DNA of 64,000 bases from TMED69 sp036130055. GTDB lineage: Bacteria > Pseudomonadota > Gammaproteobacteria > Ga0077536. The stretch's first letter is position 1, and each line of letters begins with the position of its first letter. The stretch is taken from positions 16,236 through 80,235 of the forward strand of contig JAYYOR010000013.1 in assembly GCA_036130055.1 (NCBI GenBank), in the 5' to 3' direction. The notes under the pieces were generated by a model. The model searched no databases. It was not told where the DNA came from and saw nothing but the letters and a program-made list of their open reading frames with translations. Positions 50,791 through 59,968 of the stretch are shown in pieces. The translations under genes were made by a program, and so were the position numbers.

Positions 50791-51480
50791 TCAAAGCGAA
50801 ATTAGTTTTATATAGCTACCGCTTTTATGTTGGCGAATTTTTTTTAATTTAGAAAGTAAGAGTTGAGCAATAAATTCTGCAGAGGGTAGCTCATTGTTGT
50901 CAAATGTATTCTTTAACCTATCAATTGATGGAAAACGAGAGCTGCTCAGCTTTCGCAATTCTTTTTGCATTTTTGTGTCGATTATACCTGGAGACAGCGC
51001 GCAAACGTGAGTGTTTTTTAGTGTTTGGGCATAAAATTCGGCAAATTTATTGATAATTAATTTTGAAATTGTGTAAGAGCCCCAACCATTGTCGCTTCGG
51101 AGTGATGCACCTGAGGTAATAAAGATTAATTGTTTAATGTTAATTTCCTTTTCAATGAAGAAATCAACGATAACTTTATTAGACCACGTGTTTATGTTTA
51201 AAACTTTTTTTATATTTTCAAGATTTATTTTTTCGAATTCAAGAAACTCCCCAAGTTCGGCTGCATTAAGCACAACTAAATCAACGTTTTTTTTAAAAGG
51301 AAACTTTCTTAATGCTACCGGTATCTCCCCGAGCATTTCAAAATTACATTTTTGCTGAATAATATTCTTATTACGCAACTCTGACCGTGACAACCCAAAA
51401 ACACTTAGGTTATTATTTATAGCGTGTATTGCTATCGCTTTTCCTAGACCACTAGTATGACCAGTGATAAAAATATTCAT
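50791..51480 (-). CDS. Short-chain dehydrogenase/reductase
   Basis: This 229-residue SDR has the nucleotide motif ITGHTSGLGKAIAIHA, the VVLNAAELGEF segment, ITSGAS, the catalytic YTISK (Tyr-x-x-x-Lys) and SPGIIDTKM. NAD(P) dependence is expected from the family. It is a divergent, short member without a known substrate. It is divergent from the PatB-like gene across 36 bases. Confidence 0.84.
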   Translation of the reverse strand: MNIFITGHTSGLGKAIAIHAINNNLSVFGLSRSELRNKNIIQQKCNFEMLGEIPVALRKFPFKKNVDLVVLNAAELGEFLEFEKINLENIKKVLNINTWSNKVIVDFFIEKEINIKQLIFITSGASLRSDNGWGSYTISKLIINKFAEFYAQTLKNTHVCALSPGIIDTKMQKELRKLSSSRFPSIDRLKNTFDNNELPSAEFIAQLLLSKLKKIRQHKSGSYIKLISL

Positions 51481-51516
51481 CAGATAGTACCTTCAAGTTA
51501 ATTTAAGGTGTAAGTT

Positions 51517-52671
51517 TTGAATAAAATAAAATTAAAAGAGTTAGGAATCAAGACAATTCAAGGAATCAAGGACTCTAAGTACGGAGATGACGTAATGCCA
51601 GCATGGATTGCTGATATGAATCTTGAAATAGCGCCTTGTATAAAAACTGGCTTAATCAATATGGTGGAAAATTCAATTTGTGGTTACCCACAAACCCCGT
51701 ATGATCTAAATTTACATAAAATCTTTAAGCATTATGTAAAAGAGCATTTTGATTGGAAGATTAGTTCTGAAAACGTAATATTTTTGAAGGATGTTGTTCA
51801 GGGGATTTGTCGTAGCATTTATTCATTTACTAACAAAGGTGATTCGGTTTTAATACAACCGCCTGTTTATCAGCCATTTCATTCTTTAGTTAATGATACA
51901 GGAAGACATTTATTGTACAACCCACTAATTAGAACTGAAAATGGTTATCAAATTGATTTTGAAGATTTTGAAAAAAAAGCTAAAAGTGCAAAACTTTTTA
52001 TATTCTGTAACCCGCAGAATCCGACTGGTCGAGTTTTTTCTCTTAAAGAATTAATACGGTTGACAGATATATGTGTGGCAAACAAGTTAATTGTTGTGTC
52101 AGATGAGATACATGCGGATTTAGTGTTGAGTCAATGCCCCCACATCCCATTGGCGTCAATCGGTAAAGACATAGCTAGACAGACTGTTACTTTAATGTCA
52201 GCTAGCAAGGCCTATAACATTGCTGGGATTAGTTTAGCTTTTGGACATTTAGAGAGTGCTGAATTGAAAAATTTGTTTGCTTCGCAAGCTGAAGCAATCT
52301 ATGGAAATCAATCTATCTTGGCGCTTGAGGCTGTTAGGATCGCACTTACCGAGGGAGGTGAGTGGTTAAAGGATACATTGGGTATTTTACGAAAAAACCG
52401 CCTTATATTGCAAAAACATGTGGAGCAAAACTGGAATCATGTTAAGTATTTACCTGGTGAGGGCACTTACTTGGCGTGGTTAGATTGTAGGAATGTTCCT
52501 ACTACCAAATCGCTACCTAAGCAACTTCTGAGTCAATCAAAGATTGCAGTAACAGAGGGCGATGCGTTTGGCGCTGAGGGAGAGGGGTTTATTCGTTTAA
52601 ATTTTGCTCGAAACACAAACGAGTTTCTTACAATGCTAGAAAAAATGGATAAGGTTTTAAGACATGGCTAA
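51517..52671 (+). CDS. PatB/MalY-type aminotransferase (cystathionine beta-lyase-like)
   Basis: This 384-residue fold-type I PLP enzyme has DVMPAWIADMNLEIAP near the N-terminus, ILKDV-like VIFLKDVVQGICRSI, IFCNPQNPTGRVFS, VSDEIHADLVL and the lysine motif SASKAYNIAG. The PatB/MalY subgroup usually shows carbon-sulfur lyase activity, releasing homocysteine from cystathionine or thiols from cysteine conjugates. The start is TTG with an AAGG upstream. Its stop overlaps the dacB gene by 4 bases. Confidence 0.86.
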   Translation: MNKIKLKELGIKTIQGIKDSKYGDDVMPAWIADMNLEIAPCIKTGLINMVENSICGYPQTPYDLNLHKIFKHYVKEHFDWKISSENVIFLKDVVQGICRSIYSFTNKGDSVLIQPPVYQPFHSLVNDTGRHLLYNPLIRTENGYQIDFEDFEKKAKSAKLFIFCNPQNPTGRVFSLKELIRLTDICVANKLIVVSDEIHADLVLSQCPHIPLASIGKDIARQTVTLMSASKAYNIAGISLAFGHLESAELKNLFASQAEAIYGNQSILALEAVRIALTEGGEWLKDTLGILRKNRLILQKHVEQNWNHVKYLPGEGTYLAWLDCRNVPTTKSLPKQLLSQSKIAVTEGDAFGAEGEGFIRLNFARNTNEFLTMLEKMDKVLRHG

Positions 52672-54083
52672 TATTTTTCAATTAGCGTCTTGATTATTTC
52701 TCCTAATGAATTTCTAGCATGGTCTTTGTTCAAATTAGTTGAATTAAATATAGCTGCAAAACTATAGATGTTCCCGCTTTTTGAAAAAACATAACCTCCT
52801 GCAGAGATTACTCCTTTTAGTGTCCCTGTTTTTATCCGAGCCGCATTACCTAAACTCAAATTTTTAAAAAGATTTCTGGTTGTTCCATCTTTCCCAGCTA
52901 TAGATAAAGAAGAAACGAATTCTGGCCTGATATCTCTTTTCCAAGCAAAGTTAAGAACGCTGGTAATATCGTCTGTTGATGCCCTTACTTCTCTTTCAAG
53001 ACCCGAGCCATCAACAAGTCGCAACGTTTCAGAGGCAAGCTCATTTTTTGCGAGAAAGCTGTTTACTAATTGAAGCCCTCTCTCTACCACTGTTGAATCG
53101 GTTTTTTTAACCTGATGGCTGCCAAGAGAATAGAGTAAGGTTTTACTCATTAGATTGTTACTCCACTTATTCGTTGATCTGACTATTGATGCAAGTGGTC
53201 TGGATTGCCACTTAATTAAGACTTTTAGATTGGGGTCATATTTCTTAAGGGAGTATTTGGTTGGAAATTGACCGTTGTTATTAGTTTCCCAGATAAATTG
53301 TAATAAAGAAAAAAAGTAATCTTCCGGCGTTAATATAGAGCGTGACAGTTTATATTTTTTGCATGACTTGGGGATTTCTCCAGAAATTAGCACATTATTT
53401 TTCACCGCTGATTCTTCAAACTTTAATTTAATGTTTTTTGAAATACATGATTTATTGGTGACTTTTAGAAAATTTTTAATATGTATGTTCTTAAAAGGTG
53501 GGAAGTGTGATATCTCGACCCCACTGCTATTTATTTGAATTAAAAAATCCATCCATTTAAAGTTAGTCATTAGGGCGTTTGGATTGACTTCATAAAGCCT
53601 AGTGCCAAAGTTGTTGGCGCTAACGTTCATGTCCGAAAAAATCGTGTTGTCGAGAAATATATTTCCTTTAATATGTTGAATATCTAGTTTTCTAAATTCA
53701 TATACTATTTTCCATATGTCTTCGATCGTAAGAAATGGGTCACCTCCGCCTTTTACAAAGAGATTTCCGTTGAGGGAGTTGTTGACGATTTGTCCGTCAG
53801 TAGAAAATATTGTCTCCCATTTAAAATTCGGACCTAGTAATTCTAAAGCCACTAAAGTGGTAATGATTTTGATTAAAGATGCCGGATGTCGTTTTTGCTT
53901 GCTGTTAACTGATATTAAAGGAGTTTGATGCTCCACGTTTTGAAAAGAAAAGCTAAAATCTTTCAGATTTATTTCACTCTCTTCTAATATCGCACTAATT
54001 TTATTTGTGGTTTCGTCTAGGTTACTCGAAGCGTAAGAATTAATCCCAATAAAAAATAGAAATAATATTATTAAAGGGTTCAT
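52668..54083 (-). CDS. dacB: D-alanyl-D-alanine carboxypeptidase/endopeptidase (PBP4 type)
   Basis: DacB cleaves peptidoglycan cross-links in the periplasm. It has a signal peptide (MNPLIILFLFFIGINSYAS), the SxxK nucleophile motif S69-L-I-K72 in HPASLIKIIT, the SNN motif in KWSNNLMSKTLLYSLG, and KTG in RIKTGTLKGVISAGGYV. Its length of 471 residues matches E. coli DacB. The insertion between the first and second motifs is the family's extra domain. Confidence 0.93.
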   Translation of the reverse strand: MNPLIILFLFFIGINSYASSNLDETTNKISAILEESEINLKDFSFSFQNVEHQTPLISVNSKQKRHPASLIKIITTLVALELLGPNFKWETIFSTDGQIVNNSLNGNLFVKGGGDPFLTIEDIWKIVYEFRKLDIQHIKGNIFLDNTIFSDMNVSANNFGTRLYEVNPNALMTNFKWMDFLIQINSSGVEISHFPPFKNIHIKNFLKVTNKSCISKNIKLKFEESAVKNNVLISGEIPKSCKKYKLSRSILTPEDYFFSLLQFIWETNNNGQFPTKYSLKKYDPNLKVLIKWQSRPLASIVRSTNKWSNNLMSKTLLYSLGSHQVKKTDSTVVERGLQLVNSFLAKNELASETLRLVDGSGLEREVRASTDDITSVLNFAWKRDIRPEFVSSLSIAGKDGTTRNLFKNLSLGNAARIKTGTLKGVISAGGYVFSKSGNIYSFAAIFNSTNLNKDHARNSLGEIIKTLIEKY

Positions 54084-54096
54084 AGACGTCGTTGGA

Positions 54097-54690
54097 TTAT
54101 GTATCTGGTTCTTTTCTGTCTTTAAAATGATATTCAGAATTTGGTTGCATATCTGTCGCCGAGGATAATCTATTAGTCATATTAAAAAAAGATGCAACTA
54201 AAGATATGTCCCAAATTTCTTTTTCTGAAAATCCAGCATCTCGAAGTGTTACCCTATCATTTCCGCTAATGTCAGCGGGATTTAGGGTTAATTTCTCGGC
54301 GAATTCAAGCATTTTGGTATGTTTAGATGAGAGCTCGACACTTTTGTGATTCATGGCAAGTTGTTCCCCAAGTACTGGGTCCTTGGAATATTCCCTCACT
54401 GCTTGTCCGTGCGCTGTAAGACAATAGAAGCAGTGATTTTTTGAAGACACCACTACTGCAATCATTTCTCTTTCTAGTGGTGTTAAGCCGGTTTCTGCAA
54501 ACATGATGGCATTATACATTTTGCTAAAAAACTCAAGTTGACTGGATTCATGAGAAAAAGCTTTTAGGACATTTGGTATAAATCCAATCTTGTCTTCACA
54601 AACTGAAAAATATTTTTGCAACGCTTCGGGTAATTCTTTTGTTTGTGGTAGTGGAATTTTCAGATCAATAATTTTCTTGTTGTTGGCCAT
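54097..54690 (-). CDS. AhpD-like peroxidase-related protein (carboxymuconolactone decarboxylase fold)
   Basis: This 197-residue protein is of the AhpD/CMD fold. The CxxC redox pair lies in HCFYCLTAHGQAVRE, and LTPLEREMIAVVVSSKN precedes it, as in uncharacterised peroxidase-related enzymes. An antioxidant thiol role is suggested. It lies 13 bases upstream of dacB and 21 bases after the CoA-transferase gene. Confidence 0.85.
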   Translation of the reverse strand: MANNKKIIDLKIPLPQTKELPEALQKYFSVCEDKIGFIPNVLKAFSHESSQLEFFSKMYNAIMFAETGLTPLEREMIAVVVSSKNHCFYCLTAHGQAVREYSKDPVLGEQLAMNHKSVELSSKHTKMLEFAEKLTLNPADISGNDRVTLRDAGFSEKEIWDISLVASFFNMTNRLSSATDMQPNSEYHFKDRKEPDT

Positions 54691-54711
54691 GTTATACTCT
54701 TTATTTAATTA

Positions 54712-55902
54712 CTAAATTACCTCTTTTTCCTGTAACTCTTTGATTTTTTTCGGGCTTAAATTTAATAGGTTTTCGAAAATTTCAGGATTGTATTCACCTA
54801 GAGCCGCTCCGGGGTGTTCGGTCAAACCAGGAGTGCGGGATAACTTTGGGATAATTGCAGGGATTTTTAAATCCTTGCCGTTGATTGAAACCGTTTCAAG
54901 TAATTTCCGAATTTTATATTGTTCGTTGTTAAACATTTGCTCAACATTAAAGATGGGGCCGGCTGCGATACTTGCTTGATCAAGTTTTAATAGCGCCTTC
55001 TCTGATTCGTTTTTTTTTGTCCACTCCTCTATTGCGTAGTCTACTTTTTTCTGATGCTTAACTCTACCAGCATTCTCTTCTAATTCCGGATCTGACGCCA
55101 TGTCATCTCTTCCTATTAATTTAGCCAAACGCTTGAACATTGGATTTGTGTTCGCTCCTATTACTATATGGACATTGTCTGCGCATAAGTAAGTGTTCGT
55201 AGGAACTATTCCAGTAATTGTCGAGCCACTCGGTTGCCTTATTATACCTGCCCCACTGTATTCAGGAACTACGGCTTCTAAAAGATTAAAAACCGCCTCA
55301 AAAATCGCAATGTCGACCACTTGACCATTTCCATCTTTCTCTCTCTGGATTAGTGCTAGAAGTATCCCTAAAGCGGCATGGATTCCAGCTAAAGTATCTC
55401 CAATGCTCAGGTTTGGTCTCACAGGAGCCTCGCCTGGAACGCCATTTACGTATCTTAACCCTCCAAAAGCCTCACATACCGAAGCAAAACCAGCTTTTTG
55501 TGAATAAGGGCCTGTTTGGCCGTATCCAGAAATTCTTGCAAATATGATCTTTCTATTTATGTTTTCGACTGAAGTATTGCTGAACCCCCATTTTTCCATG
55601 ACTCCAGGTTTAAAGTTTTCTATTAAAACATCCGATTTTTCAAGTAAGTTTCTAAGTAGAACTTGACCTTCTTTTTTGCTAATGTCTAGAGTTATACATT
55701 TTTTATTGCGGGCAAGACTGGACCACCATAAAGATGTTCCATCTTTGACATGTCTCCATCCTCTGATGGGATCGCCCTTTTTTGGTTGCTCAATTTTTAT
55801 TACTTCTGCGCCAAAGTACCCCAGTATGGTAGCGGCAAACGGGCCTGCCAAGAGTTGGCCAACTTCGATTACTCTTAGATCAGACAGTGGTTTATCAACC
55901 AT
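54712..55902 (-). CDS. CaiB/BaiF-family (type III) CoA-transferase
   Basis: This 396-residue family III CoA-transferase begins with LRVIEVGQLLAGPFAATILGYFGAEVIKIEQPKKGD, which is the canonical start, and contains LVLIENFKPG-like DVLIENFKPGVMEKWG and ISGYGQTGPY. Family members move CoA between organic acids through a covalent Asp intermediate. The C-terminal IIPKLSRTPGLTEHPGAALGEYN is also typical. The substrate pair is not determinable here. Confidence 0.9.
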   Translation of the reverse strand: MVDKPLSDLRVIEVGQLLAGPFAATILGYFGAEVIKIEQPKKGDPIRGWRHVKDGTSLWWSSLARNKKCITLDISKKEGQVLLRNLLEKSDVLIENFKPGVMEKWGFSNTSVENINRKIIFARISGYGQTGPYSQKAGFASVCEAFGGLRYVNGVPGEAPVRPNLSIGDTLAGIHAALGILLALIQREKDGNGQVVDIAIFEAVFNLLEAVVPEYSGAGIIRQPSGSTITGIVPTNTYLCADNVHIVIGANTNPMFKRLAKLIGRDDMASDPELEENAGRVKHQKKVDYAIEEWTKKNESEKALLKLDQASIAAGPIFNVEQMFNNEQYKIRKLLETVSINGKDLKIPAIIPKLSRTPGLTEHPGAALGEYNPEIFENLLNLSPKKIKELQEKEVI

Positions 55903-55943
55903 ATTTTTTTTCTTTATGTTTTGGTTTTTTTATTTGCGCTCAA

Positions 55944-56462
55944 TTAGAAAGGCAAACCTCTTACCGATGCATGCATGAATAAAAGCATAGGAATTGATAA
56001 TGCTGTGTTAGTTCTAGATGCCAAAAAAGCGATTCTTTTTGCAGCTGCTTTTTCATCATCCGTAGCAGGTTTGAAACCGAGCACTTTTTTTTGATTTGGC
56101 CAGATTATTCCCCATACGTTAAGAAGCATGATTGTTCCGAGCCAGGCCCCTAAACCAATTGATGTAAGTTGTATATTGTTCGTGCCAATCCCAAGAGTGA
56201 AGGCTCCATGTACTGAATAATACGGCGCCGCCCAAAGATAATAGGCCCCAGAAAGCCATGTAGCAAGTGCAGCCCATCTAAACCAAAACAGGGCTCGAGG
56301 GGCTACATATTTTCCTATTGCTGCTGGTCCAGGTCCATCTGAGTCCGCCCCTGCTTCAGCCATTGCTGGAACTTGCACGAAATTGAAGTAATAAAGCAAA
56401 CCAATCCACATTACACCTGCAACGAGGTGAAGCCATCTGTCCAAATGCATTAATATGTCCAT
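55944..56462 (-). CDS. PuuD-like membrane protein (urate hydroxylase N-terminal domain family)
   Basis: This 172-residue membrane protein has four hydrophobic segments. LDRWLHLVAGVMWIGLLYYFNFVQVPAMA matches the first segment of the urate hydroxylase PuuD family, with conserved His residues that might bind haem. ALFWFRWAALATWLSGAYYLW and the NVWGIIWPNQKKVLG segment follow. The cytochrome c domain of full-length PuuD is not present here or in the adjacent gene. A 31-residue membrane ORF lies immediately upstream. Confidence 0.8.
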   Translation of the reverse strand: MDILMHLDRWLHLVAGVMWIGLLYYFNFVQVPAMAEAGADSDGPGPAAIGKYVAPRALFWFRWAALATWLSGAYYLWAAPYYSVHGAFTLGIGTNNIQLTSIGLGAWLGTIMLLNVWGIIWPNQKKVLGFKPATDDEKAAAKRIAFLASRTNTALSIPMLLFMHASVRGLPF

Positions 56463-56490
56463 AATTTCTCCTTACAAAATAATTTTTTAT

Positions 56491-56586
56491 TTAAACACCA
56501 GCAATAGCTTTGGCTACAAATACCAAAACAACGCTTAAAATTAAACCGCTAATTATGGTACCTAAAATTGAATCTAATGGGTTCAT
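56491..56586 (-). CDS. Small single-span membrane protein, 31 residues
   Basis: This is a short reading frame encoding a 31-residue peptide, MNPLDSILG then TIISGLILSVVLVFVAKAIAGV in shortened form: a hydrophobic helix spans about residues 9-27. It has a good Shine-Dalgarno (GAGGAG about 8 bases upstream of the ATG). It sits between ubiA (22 bases) and the PuuD-like gene (28 bases), in the same direction. Length and composition fit a small membrane subunit or assembly factor. No homologue is recognised. Confidence 0.6.
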   Translation of the reverse strand: MNPLDSILGTIISGLILSVVLVFVAKAIAGV

Positions 56587-56608
56587 ATGTGCTGCTCCTC
56601 TGTTTGAA

Positions 56609-57481
56609 TCAAGCTATATCATAACCGATTAATAACCCACAGAAAATGACTAAACCGATAATATTATTGGTTTTAAACGCTCTTATCGAGCTTTCAAGAG
56701 AATTTTTTTTAATTAGCTGATGTTGAAAATAAAAAATCACTAGTATAATCGGAAGGGTGAAGAAAAAGAATTGGTTTAATTTTTCTAAGACCCCAATTTG
56801 GAATACCAAAACCAAAAATAGAGTCTGCAAAATTATTATTACTAGAGAAGTATCACTAGCAAACAGTATAGCGGATGATCTTATCCCAGCTTTTACATCG
56901 AATTCTTGGTCAGCAAGGGCGTACTGAGTATCATATATCAGAACTAAAACCATGTTTGCTAAAAATAAATGGAAAAAGGTTAGGTCAATGGCGACATTGT
57001 TTGCAGAGTAAGCCATTGGTATGCCCCAGCTGAACGTGAAAGCTAGGTGCAGTTGGGGCAAGAAAGTCAATCGCTTCATTAAGGGATAGGTTAAAACAAA
57101 AGGCAATATAAAGAGAGCACACCAAAAGCTTTTTATATTAAGAAAAAATAACAGAGAAGCACTGGTTAGCGTTAATATCGTGAAGAGAATCATTGCTTCA
57201 AATTGAGATACAGAGCCTGAAGCTAAAGGTCTCATCTTTGTTCTTTTAACTTTCTTGTCTAAATCACTATCGAAATAATCATTAATAACACATCCAGCAG
57301 AACGCATCGTGATAATACCTATCAAGAAAATAATAATATTTGTTTTTTGTATTAATCCGTCTCCCGAAGTACATAATGCCCAAAACGTTGGCCAAAGCAA
57401 TAGGAATATTCCTATTGGTTGGTTCAATCTTATTAATTGCATATAACTTTTAATTTTAAAATGTATTGAGGTAGAGCTCAT
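56609..57481 (-). CDS. ubiA: 4-hydroxybenzoate polyprenyltransferase
   Basis: UbiA attaches the polyprenyl chain to 4-hydroxybenzoate in ubiquinone synthesis. It is a 290-residue membrane protein with eight to nine helices. The two Asp-rich motifs are INDYFDSDLDKKVKRT and YDTQYALADQEFD, and LNQPIGIFLLLWPTFWAL is the typical first helix. The start overlaps the recG 3' end by 26 bases and has GGA about 6 bases upstream. ubiC is not adjacent. Confidence 0.94.
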   Translation of the reverse strand: MSSTSIHFKIKSYMQLIRLNQPIGIFLLLWPTFWALCTSGDGLIQKTNIIIFLIGIITMRSAGCVINDYFDSDLDKKVKRTKMRPLASGSVSQFEAMILFTILTLTSASLLFFLNIKSFWCALFILPFVLTYPLMKRLTFLPQLHLAFTFSWGIPMAYSANNVAIDLTFFHLFLANMVLVLIYDTQYALADQEFDVKAGIRSSAILFASDTSLVIIILQTLFLVLVFQIGVLEKLNQFFFFTLPIILVIFYFQHQLIKKNSLESSIRAFKTNNIIGLVIFCGLLIGYDIA

Positions 57482-59495
57482 CTGGTTTCCATCGCTTTAA
57501 TAACTTAGTTTTCGTAGCATTATCTTTGATGATCTCAGACCTACTTATTTTGATTGCTCTTTCTATTAATAAATCATCTCTTACCAAATCCGCAATTTTA
57601 TATGTAGGTAGACCTGACTGTTGTTTGCCTAAAAGCTGACCGGGACCTCTTATTTCTAAATCCTTTTCTGCAATGTAAAATCCATCGGTTGAGTCACGTA
57701 ATATTTCCAATTTTTTTCTCCCGTTTGCGCTTAGTTTTTCCCCGTAGAGGAGAATGCAAAAACCTTGTTTACTTCCTCTTCCAACACGTCCTCTCAATTG
57801 GTGTAGCTGTGCCAGGCCCATATTCTCAGGTCCATCAATCACAATTAGGGTTGCGTTCGGAACGTCAATTCCGACTTCGATCACAGTTGTCGCAACTAAC
57901 AAGTCAATTTTCCTCTCAAGGAAGTCACTCATAATAATTTCTTTTGTCAGATTGTCCATTTTGCCATGCAGCAGGCCTATTTTTGATTTTCCTAAGCGTT
58001 TAGAGAGATCTTCGGCGATTAAAGAAGCAGCTTTTTTTTGAATACTAGCGTCAGCATCAATTAATGGGCAAACCCAAAAAACCTGCTGTCCTAATTGGAA
58101 GATTGAATTTATCCGGTTTACCACCTCTTCTCGTCTTCGGCCTTGAACGACAGATGTGATTACTTGTTTCCTTTCGATAGGTGATCGTTTTATTGTTGAG
58201 ATATCAAGGGCACCAAAAATAGTTAAAGACAGTGTGCGCGGTATAGGTGTTGCACTCATCATCAGTACATGATTTTGCCAAATGTCGCTACATCCTTTTT
58301 GTTCTAATTTTTTCCGTTGTTGGACCCCGAATCGGTGTTGCTCGTCGATTATGCACAACCCGAGTTTTTCAATTATCAGGGCTTCTTGAAAAAGAGTATG
58401 GGTACCAATTACTATTAACGGCTTTTCGTCTTTTAAGATCGTGTAAATTTGGTCTCGATTTGTTCTTTGAGTTTTACCTAATAAAAGATAGACATCTATA
58501 TTTAATTTATTTAACCAATTTTTAAAAGTTTTGTAGTGCTGTTCTGCGAGAAGCTCTGTGGGCGCCATGAGCGCTACTTTAAAACCCTCTTCGATAATAT
58601 TAAGCGCAATGGCAGCGGCGACTACAGTCTTACCTGAGCCTACGTCTCCTTGAAGAATACGTTGCATTGGAACCCCAGAGCTCAAATCACAATCTATTTC
58701 TTTAACAACATCTATCTGTGACCTTGTTAAAGAAAAATCTAAAATTTTTAAAAATTTTGCTCTAAGGGCGCCTGGTTTAACTATTACACTTTTTTTCTTT
58801 CTTGTTTTACTTTTTAACTTGTTGATATGTATTTGCTGCGCAAGCAATTCTTCAAAAGCTAAATCTCTTTTTAATGAATTGACTCGATCAATTCCAAGAT
58901 GGGGTCTTGGAAAATGTATCTCAGGCAAAATCTTGTTAATATTTTGTAATTGATATTTTTCTCGTATTTCTAGCGGTAGTAATTCGATTTCCTCCTCTTC
59001 GCATAAATCTAAGATGGCAAGCGCATATTTTTTTAGTTTAATTAGCATGCGCTGAGAAATTCCCGCTGTTAAGGGATAAATCGGGCTAAGACGATTCGGA
59101 AGCGGTGAAGAACATCCTTCACTATATATTTTATATTCAGGATGTATCATTTCATTAACATTTCTTCCTGTAGTTCTTACACTACCAAAACACCTAATCA
59201 ATTTGCCCTCTTGGAGTTGCCTTTTTTGAGAGAAATTAAAATTAATAAATCTTAATATTAACTGGCCACTATTATCCTCTATTTCGCAAATTAGGTTCTG
59301 TCTTCCTCGATAAATGGTTTTTGTCGAGATAATCGTGCCCTCGACTTGCACCTCCTCAGCAAATGTAGATTCGTTGATCTGGGTAATTTTGGTTCTATTT
59401 TGATACTTTATTGGTAATTGGAAAAGAAGATCTTGAACCGTATTGATTCCAAGTTTCATCAATTTGGATTTAATATTTGGCCCAACACCAGGCAA
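57456..59495 (-). CDS. recG: ATP-dependent DNA helicase RecG
   Basis: RecG remodels stalled forks and branched DNA. The N-terminal wedge domain (OB-fold, about 30-140) is followed by an SF2 helicase: Walker A GDVGSGKTVVAAA, DEQH box, MSATPIPRTL, and the GRVGRGSKQG and GPGQLLGKQQSG motifs. The TTG at 59495 gives 679 residues. In-frame codons upstream to 59543 still look like RecG (LTDQLNKLNLISSVTE), with a strong AGGGGAAGGA ending at 59549, but no ATG, GTG or TTG there. The real start is therefore unresolved. Confidence 0.94.
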   Translation of the reverse strand: MPGVGPNIKSKLMKLGINTVQDLLFQLPIKYQNRTKITQINESTFAEEVQVEGTIISTKTIYRGRQNLICEIEDNSGQLILRFINFNFSQKRQLQEGKLIRCFGSVRTTGRNVNEMIHPEYKIYSEGCSSPLPNRLSPIYPLTAGISQRMLIKLKKYALAILDLCEEEEIELLPLEIREKYQLQNINKILPEIHFPRPHLGIDRVNSLKRDLAFEELLAQQIHINKLKSKTRKKKSVIVKPGALRAKFLKILDFSLTRSQIDVVKEIDCDLSSGVPMQRILQGDVGSGKTVVAAAIALNIIEEGFKVALMAPTELLAEQHYKTFKNWLNKLNIDVYLLLGKTQRTNRDQIYTILKDEKPLIVIGTHTLFQEALIIEKLGLCIIDEQHRFGVQQRKKLEQKGCSDIWQNHVLMMSATPIPRTLSLTIFGALDISTIKRSPIERKQVITSVVQGRRREEVVNRINSIFQLGQQVFWVCPLIDADASIQKKAASLIAEDLSKRLGKSKIGLLHGKMDNLTKEIIMSDFLERKIDLLVATTVIEVGIDVPNATLIVIDGPENMGLAQLHQLRGRVGRGSKQGFCILLYGEKLSANGRKKLEILRDSTDGFYIAEKDLEIRGPGQLLGKQQSGLPTYKIADLVRDDLLIERAIKISRSEIIKDNATKTKLLKRWKPDELYLNTF

Positions 59496-59563
59496 TTCGG
59501 TAACCGAGCTGATAAGGTTTAATTTATTTAGTTGATCAGTTAAACCAGTCCTTCCCCTCAGGA

Positions 59564-59947
59564 TTATTTTTTTTCAACGATTGTTTCAATCTCCACTAGG
59601 GAACCAAGAGGCAAATTTGAGGCGCCGACCACAGCCCTTGCCGGATAGGGTTGGCAGAAAAACTCTTCGATTGATTTATTTAAAATTTGTGTGCTAGTTA
59701 AATCGGTGAGATAGACGGTCATTTTTACGATGTCATCTAGGGTGCATCCACAGCTTGCACAGATAGCTGATATGTTCAAAAAAACCTGATTCAATTGTTC
59801 CTTAAAATCCTGGCTACATAATTTTCCGGAATCTGGGATTATTCCAATTTGTCCAGATATGAAAATGAAATCTTTGGAACTTACAGCTTGCGAATAATTT
59901 CCAACCGGGTTTGGTGCTTTATTTGTTGAGATAGCGATTTTTCCCAT
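59564..59947 (-). CDS. ridA: RidA family reactive intermediate deaminase
   Basis: RidA hydrolyses reactive enamine/imine intermediates made by PLP enzymes such as threonine dehydratase. It is 127 residues long. APNPVGNYSQAV, IFISGQIGIIPDSG, the Cys-rich ASCGCTLDDIVKMTVYLTDL and PARAVVGASNLPLGSLVEIE with the conserved Arg are typical. It lies between spoT and recG, a position shared by many gammaproteobacteria. Confidence 0.94.
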   Translation of the reverse strand: MGKIAISTNKAPNPVGNYSQAVSSKDFIFISGQIGIIPDSGKLCSQDFKEQLNQVFLNISAICASCGCTLDDIVKMTVYLTDLTSTQILNKSIEEFFCQPYPARAVVGASNLPLGSLVEIETIVEKK

Positions 59948-59968
59948 TAGTTGTCTTTGCCCTTAAAG

